A DNA stretch of 64,000 nucleotides from Azospirillum sp. 412522 (GTDB lineage: Bacteria; Pseudomonadota; Alphaproteobacteria; Azospirillales; Azospirillaceae). The notes beneath the pieces were generated by a model. It was not told the DNA's origin, ran no database searches, and saw only the letters and a program-made list of their open reading frames with translations. The position numbers were made by a program, and so were the translations under genes. Positions 60,740-64,000 of this stretch are shown here, piece after piece (the stretch's first letter is position 1; each line of letters starts with the position of its first letter). The stretch covers positions 526,913 through 590,912 of the forward strand of contig NZ_RWIJ01000001.1 in assembly GCF_019805165.1 (NCBI RefSeq), in the 5' to 3' direction.

Positions 60740-60818
60740 GGGCTAGACTCTACGCGAGCTTGGTGGGGAGATCGAGATGGGCGATCGGGTAGAGCGGCGG
60801 GCGACGAGGAGGAGCAGG

Positions 60819-61202
60819 ATGAGGAAACGCATCTTCCTGCCTTCCCGCGCCGTGGGACCACAGGGCTGGTACAACGTCTCTCGCCGGTGGTACCCGACCC
60901 TCTCCCCGTGGCGGAACCGTAGATGGAGCCATTATGGGGCGCGGTTCAGTCAGGCGCCTCCGGGCATGCTGCTGAAGGGGCCGAGATGGACCCGCGGCTG
61001 GGGCATTGCGTGCAGCCGGCAGGCGCTGCGTACGAGCGAGCGGTTTCTCGCCCGCCTCCGCGCCGGACGGCATCAGACGTCGCCGGTTGTCGCGGTGGAA
61101 CTGCTGATCGAATCCACGCGCTATGCCACTCTGACGTTCCACGAGCGGACCGCCGCGGTTCGAGACGTTGTGCAGCGCTATGGGCCGGGAAGGTCGAGGT
61201 GA
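60819..61202 (+). CDS. Hypothetical basic protein
   Basis: A 127-residue, strongly basic protein rich in Arg and Trp in its first half (WYNVSRRWYPTLSPWRNRRW), with a helical second half (VVAVELLIESTRYATLTFHE). I do not recognise it. The ATG at 60819 has GGAGGAG at a good distance; an earlier ATG at 60777 also has GGGGAG upstream, so the start is uncertain. Another frame is open over the same stretch, which lowers confidence. Confidence 0.45.
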   Translation: MRKRIFLPSRAVGPQGWYNVSRRWYPTLSPWRNRRWSHYGARFSQAPPGMLLKGPRWTRGWGIACSRQALRTSERFLARLRAGRHQTSPVVAVELLIESTRYATLTFHERTAAVRDVVQRYGPGRSR

Positions 61203-61496
61203 TCAGGCCGGTCTGGCGCTTCAGGTGTCGGAACTTCTGCGCGCCGTCCTGTCCGGTCCAAACGGGGCCTTTCATGCGCCACAACGCCACCTGGAGGAGC
61301 CTGACGGGTGCAACACATGAGGTGGCTGCGGCTCTCGAGGGTGGGGCTCGGCCTTGGGAGCATGCGGTCGATCGTACCTGAAGCGGCGCGCCGGGCCGCC
61401 GCATCCCTCGAGGACTCAAGACCGGCGGCGGAGGTGGCCGCCTTCGTACCGGACAAATCGCAGCTCATCGTGGTGAAAGAGGCAAAGGGGGGAACC
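61203..61496. other. Gap without a recognisable gene
   Basis: About 290 bases. Open frames run through it on both strands but none has a start with a ribosome binding site or a recognisable product. Confidence 0.4.
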
Positions 61497-61799
61497 ATGA
61501 CGAACGAAGACAGCGCGTTTTGGGAGACCGACGCCGTCACAGGCGTGACATGCCTCAGCACCGGATCCTGGACGGCTCTCGTGGCACGCAAGAGCGATGG
61601 ATGGCACTACCTCGTCCACAGCGGCGAACGTGCCGGCGGGTTCATCGGGGCGTCGATCCAGAGCCAGCGGGGCTTCCAGAAGCGTGCGGAGGCGCAGCAG
61701 GCGGCCGAAGCCGTCATGGTGGAACAGGGCGCGCTGTCCGCGCATGCGGCGGCGGAACTCATCCGGCAGCGGCTGCCGCGGCACAGGGACAAAGAATGA
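61497..61799 (+). CDS. Hypothetical protein
   Basis: A 100-residue protein, acidic at the N-terminus (MTNEDSAFWETDAVTGV). It has a central beta-rich part (WTALVARKSDGWHYLVHSG) and a C-terminal helix (AEAQQAAEAVMVEQG) ending in a basic tail. No family is recognised. GGGGGG lies close before the ATG at 61497; the frame is open upstream but that part looks non-coding. Its stop overlaps the start of the next gene as ATGA, suggesting a small operon. Confidence 0.65.
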   Translation: MTNEDSAFWETDAVTGVTCLSTGSWTALVARKSDGWHYLVHSGERAGGFIGASIQSQRGFQKRAEAQQAAEAVMVEQGALSAHAAAELIRQRLPRHRDKE

Positions 61800-62029
61800 G
61801 CGATCTGCTCCTGGACTGGTCCCCCCTCAAATGCTCCGGCAGGCGGGACGTCCTCACCTCCTGGAGGCCGCCAGATCCCGGCGATGACGGCTGGCTCCTG
61901 ATGGTCTGGCCCTCGCTCCAGCCGGGAATCGGATGGGGGTGGCGGACGGGCCTGTATCACCCATCCGGTCTGGGATCGGGCGGGCGGAGAGTCAAATGGA
62001 GGCACAGCAGGCCGCTGAGAAGGCGCTGA
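61796..62029 (+). CDS. Hypothetical protein, probably frameshifted
   Basis: A 77-codon frame coupled to the preceding gene by ATGA. The first part (DDGWLLMVWPSLQPG) has the same layout as the neighbouring gene around SDGWHYLVHSG. Near 61980-61990, in a G-rich run, the homologous-looking helix continues in another frame: from 61996 that frame reads MEAQQAAEKALTDMLTAHQR. The native protein was probably longer and related to its neighbour; in the sequence as given it is interrupted by a one-base shift, real or a sequencing error. Confidence 0.45.
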   Translation: MSDLLLDWSPLKCSGRRDVLTSWRPPDPGDDGWLLMVWPSLQPGIGWGWRTGLYHPSGLGSGGRRVKWRHSRPLRRR

Positions 62030-62084
62030 CGGACATGCTGACGGCACATCAACGTGTGGAACTTCTACGGGAAAGGAATGAACG

Positions 62085-62387
62085 ATGGGCAAAGCTGTGC
62101 AGATCCGGTTGATGGGGGACAATCCTGAGGAGGTCAGGCGCGTGACGGCGATGCTGGCGCAGCTGCCGGGCATCGCCTTCACCGGCACCGCGCCGAACCG
62201 GCGCGGTCCGGGCCTGCGGGCCTATGGTGCGGTCGCTGTGCCCTCGAGCATGCCCCCGTCGTACAGGCTGGACGATCTGCTTGCCGGCGTCACCGACGAC
62301 AACCGACACGGGGAATTTCCCGCCATCGGCAAGGCCGACGATCCTCCGGCGACGGGCCAGGGCGTGCAGGGCCGACGCGCTCGGTGA
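62085..62387 (+). CDS. Hypothetical protein
   Basis: A 100-residue protein beginning MGKAVQIRLMGDNPEEVRRV and continuing as an alternating helix/strand pattern (AMLAQLPGIAFTGTAPNRRG), which looks like a small alpha/beta fold of the ACT or ferredoxin kind. The C-terminal 35 residues look disordered. AAGGAA precedes the ATG at a good distance. It follows the two related small genes in the same direction. Function unknown. Confidence 0.65.
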   Translation: MGKAVQIRLMGDNPEEVRRVTAMLAQLPGIAFTGTAPNRRGPGLRAYGAVAVPSSMPPSYRLDDLLAGVTDDNRHGEFPAIGKADDPPATGQGVQGRRAR

Positions 62388-62408
62388 GTGCCGGCTCGTC
62401 ACCCTGAA

Positions 62409-62432
62409 GGGGCGACCGCCGGGGGTCGCCCC
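62409..62432 (+). terminator. Hairpin after the small gene cluster
   Basis: GGGGCGACC (62409-62417) pairs with GGTCGCCCC (62424-62432) around a six-base loop, 22 bases after a stop codon. No T-tract follows, so its strength as a terminator is uncertain. Confidence 0.4.
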
Positions 62433-62643
62433 CCGACCATGACCGGCGACACTATGGCGAAGCGTCAAGACCAGGTTCTGTTCGAAAGCCGAAGCCGCCG
62501 TCGATACAGACCTTGGGCATCAGGGCAGAAACAACGCGGAACCGCCCGGGACTGAGAAAGACCATGGGGACGGGCGTCGATCTCGAAATCCGTCCCCAAC
62601 CGACCGGCTGCACGGCATCAGCGATTCCGCCAGGTCGGCAGCC

Positions 62644-62943
62644 TTACCGGGTGCGATGCTCACCCGGCGGTGCATCTCCCACCGCGATGAGGGCGAGCCT
62701 CCGGATGATGTCCGCCCGATCGCCCTGTGACAATCCGGCGAAGTGGTCACTCAGATGGGCTTGGCACAGCGCTTCACAGGCTTCGGCCGGAGTCGGCAGC
62801 CGGTCGATCACTTCGCTGGAATCGTAGAGTCCGTCGGGCGTATAGCGGTGGATCATCACGACGCAACGCTCGAGTGACACGGCGACCGTTCGTGTCGGGC
62901 GGCGGCCGTCGAGATGAATGAGGATGTGACGGTTGGGCTGCAT
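62644..62943 (-). CDS. Hypothetical protein
   Basis: A 99-residue protein with a beta-hairpin-like start (RHILIHLDGRRPTRTVAVSL), a middle part VVMIHRYTPDGLYDSSEVID and a helical end (AGLSQGDRADIIRRLALIAV). No family is recognised. A purine-rich AGGAGCGAGA stretch precedes the ATG at 62943 at slightly long distance. It lies 29 bases after the resolvase-like gene on the same strand and may be co-transcribed with it. Confidence 0.6.
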   Translation of the reverse strand: MQPNRHILIHLDGRRPTRTVAVSLERCVVMIHRYTPDGLYDSSEVIDRLPTPAEACEALCQAHLSDHFAGLSQGDRADIIRRLALIAVGDAPPGEHRTR

Positions 62944-62972
62944 GGATCGGGTCTCGCTCCTGACGGTGAGGA

Positions 62973-63509
62973 TCAGTCGGCGCTGCCCAGGCAGTCGGAA
63001 GGCCAGGACGCGTGGGGCAGAACCCGATGGATGCGGCGGACACGCATGACCGTGCCGGACGATAGCCCGACCGTCTCTGCGATCACCCGGATCGGCGTGC
63101 CGGTCGCAGTCAGGGCGAGGATCTCGGCGACGCGTTTGGGCGTGGCGCGGCGGTAAGGGCGGCTGTTCCGGCGCAACGATGGCCTATCGGCGTCCGGCAG
63201 TGCCTCAAGGAGAGCGGCGGCCCGCAGGATGCTGACGCCGTCGATGCCGTCCTGCAGCAGGGTGACGCGGGTGCCCGCCTCAACGGCGCGGCGCAATGAC
63301 GCCAGGATCATGCTGCTGCTGGCGCCGAGATGCTCGAGACCCGGAACGAGAAGTTCGTCGTCCTCGGCGAGGAGGGTCAGCAGGGTGTCGCGGCCGGCCT
63401 GATCGGCGCTGCTGTCCCTCAGGATCCGGGCGCCGGCGATCGCGGTGGCGTGCCGATCGAGCAGATCGGCCGTCGAGGAAGCGGAAGAGTGGATGTAGAC
63501 AACGCGCAT
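62973..63509 (-). CDS. Degenerate serine-resolvase-like DNA-binding protein
   Basis: The 178-residue protein has the layout of a small serine recombinase. An N-terminal strand with serines (MRVVYIHSSASS) stands in the place of the YxRVS active-site segment. DELLVPGLEHLGASSSMILA stands in the place of the D-R-L-G-R helix, and VTLLQDGIDGVS follows. The C-terminus has a resolvase-type helix-turn-helix (TGTPIRVIAETVGLSSGTVM). The arginines of the D-R-x-x-R catalytic motif are absent (HLGAS instead of RLGRS), so strand exchange is unlikely; a DNA-binding role or decay is more probable. AGGAGG lies just before the ATG. Confidence 0.6.
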   Translation of the reverse strand: MRVVYIHSSASSTADLLDRHATAIAGARILRDSSADQAGRDTLLTLLAEDDELLVPGLEHLGASSSMILASLRRAVEAGTRVTLLQDGIDGVSILRAAALLEALPDADRPSLRRNSRPYRRATPKRVAEILALTATGTPIRVIAETVGLSSGTVMRVRRIHRVLPHASWPSDCLGSAD

Positions 63510-63777
63510 GGAGGACCTCCTGTCATGACGACGGCGGCCGATTTGTGGATCGGTGCGGTCAAGAGCAGGAGCTGACGCTTATATGGGATCGTGCCGGCGG
63601 GGTGGTTCCCGAAAAATGCGCATCACTTACACCGCCTTGGGACGCACCGCCGCCGCTCGGCGGGGTGGCGATCCATCGGGGCGATCCGGCAGAACAGCGG
63701 CACCGGTCGGTCATTCCGCCCGTCTTGCCCCGCCACCGGCATCCTGCCGGGCGGCAGATCATGGGCAGGAGATTGCC
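63510..63777. other. Gap without a recognisable gene
   Basis: About 270 bases between divergent genes. No product, repeat or clear promoter was identified in it. Confidence 0.4.
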
Positions 63778-63972
63778 ATGCTTCATCCCGACCTTCTGGA
63801 TTCCGCCATCGTCGATCCCACCAAGCCCGTCCCCGTCCGCCATCGGCCGGGCTCCCTCGCCAATGACGCCCTGACGGTCCTGCGCCATCCGCACATCCTC
63901 GGCAGCTGGCTCCATGCTGTCAATCGGTTTGAGATAGGAACCCCGGATCGGCACGGAAAAGGGACCCCCTGA
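63778..63972 (+). CDS. Hypothetical protein, C-terminus probably replaced by an insertion element
   Basis: A 64-codon frame with AGGAG before the ATG. It starts MLHPDLLDSAIVDPTKPVPV and continues SLANDALTVLRHPHILGSW to about residue 47. The last part (NRFEIGTPDRHGKGTP) is encoded by what looks like the terminal repeats of an insertion element, so the native C-terminus has probably been cut off. Function unknown. Confidence 0.5.
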   Translation: MLHPDLLDSAIVDPTKPVPVRHRPGSLANDALTVLRHPHILGSWLHAVNRFEIGTPDRHGKGTP

Positions 63973-64000
63973 TCTGGTTTGGAGCTTGTCGTCCAGTTAG
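63918..64000. mobile_element. Possible terminal region of an IS21-family-like element
   Basis: From TGTCAATCGG at 63918 the sequence shows two related blocks, GGAACCCCGGATC (63938-63950) and GGGACCCCCTGATC (63960-63973), separated by an A-rich stretch. Imperfect GGGACCCC-type direct repeats near a TG terminus are a pattern I associate with ends of some IS21-family elements. The transposase genes would lie beyond the window, so this is a tentative call. Confidence 0.4.

Overview
The window is high-GC DNA from an alphaproteobacterium, most likely Azospirillum or a close Rhodospirillales relative. This is inferred from the protein sequences, the FtsZ with a very long Gln/Pro-rich linker, the DAP-type MurE, and the plasmid- or island-like small genes at the right end. 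No database search was possible, so the genus is an inference.

Region 1 (1-20906, all minus strand) is a nearly complete division and cell wall (dcw) cluster. In transcription order it reads mraZ, rsmH, ftsL, ftsI, murE, murF, mraY, murD, ftsW, murG, an unknown 83-codon gene, murC, murB, ddl, ftsQ, ftsA, ftsZ and then the start of lpxC, which runs off the left edge. Most junctions are ATGA or TGATG overlaps, so the cluster looks like one long translationally coupled transcription unit. A terminator follows ftsZ. Upstream of mraZ (20907-21621) there is a promoter embedded in four TGGGN boxes spaced exactly 10 bp apart, which is the MraZ operator pattern. Several DnaA-box-like nonamers in inverted pairs lie further upstream.

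Region 2 (21622-35706) is ordinary chromosome. It holds RNase P RNA (rnpB), an AmpD/AmiD-type amidase, an EamA exporter overlapping an ABC-F ATPase, an unknown membrane protein, a TerB-DnaJ protein, a GNAT acetyltransferase, a fused 5-oxoprolinase (HyuA-HyuB type) convergent with an AcoR-type sigma-54 activator, and a response-regulator diguanylate cyclase. It ends at an orphan minus-strand terminator.

Region 3 (about 35707-59661) is a defence island. It contains a CcdAB toxin-antitoxin pair, a type IV McrBC pair whose McrB carries an AT-rich EVE/PUA-like reader domain, and the decayed C-terminus of a DNA methyltransferase. It then has a four-gene minus-strand operon: PLD/SNF2-type helicase, DUF4391 protein, type III Mod and type III Res. 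Divergent from that operon is one 2127-residue protein (beta-sandwich, transglutaminase-like, DUF4011, SF1 helicase, Vsr/DUF559 nuclease, DUF3320) that resembles the Hhe antiphage architecture. Convergent with it is an 824-residue helicase-like ATPase that I cannot name. The four-gene operon, the giant helicase-nuclease and the unknown ATPase are the best candidates for poorly described systems.

Region 4 (59662-64000) is sparse accessory DNA with short hypothetical genes, a degenerate serine-resolvase-like gene, a frameshifted small gene, and what looks like the terminal repeats of an IS21-type element that truncates the last gene.
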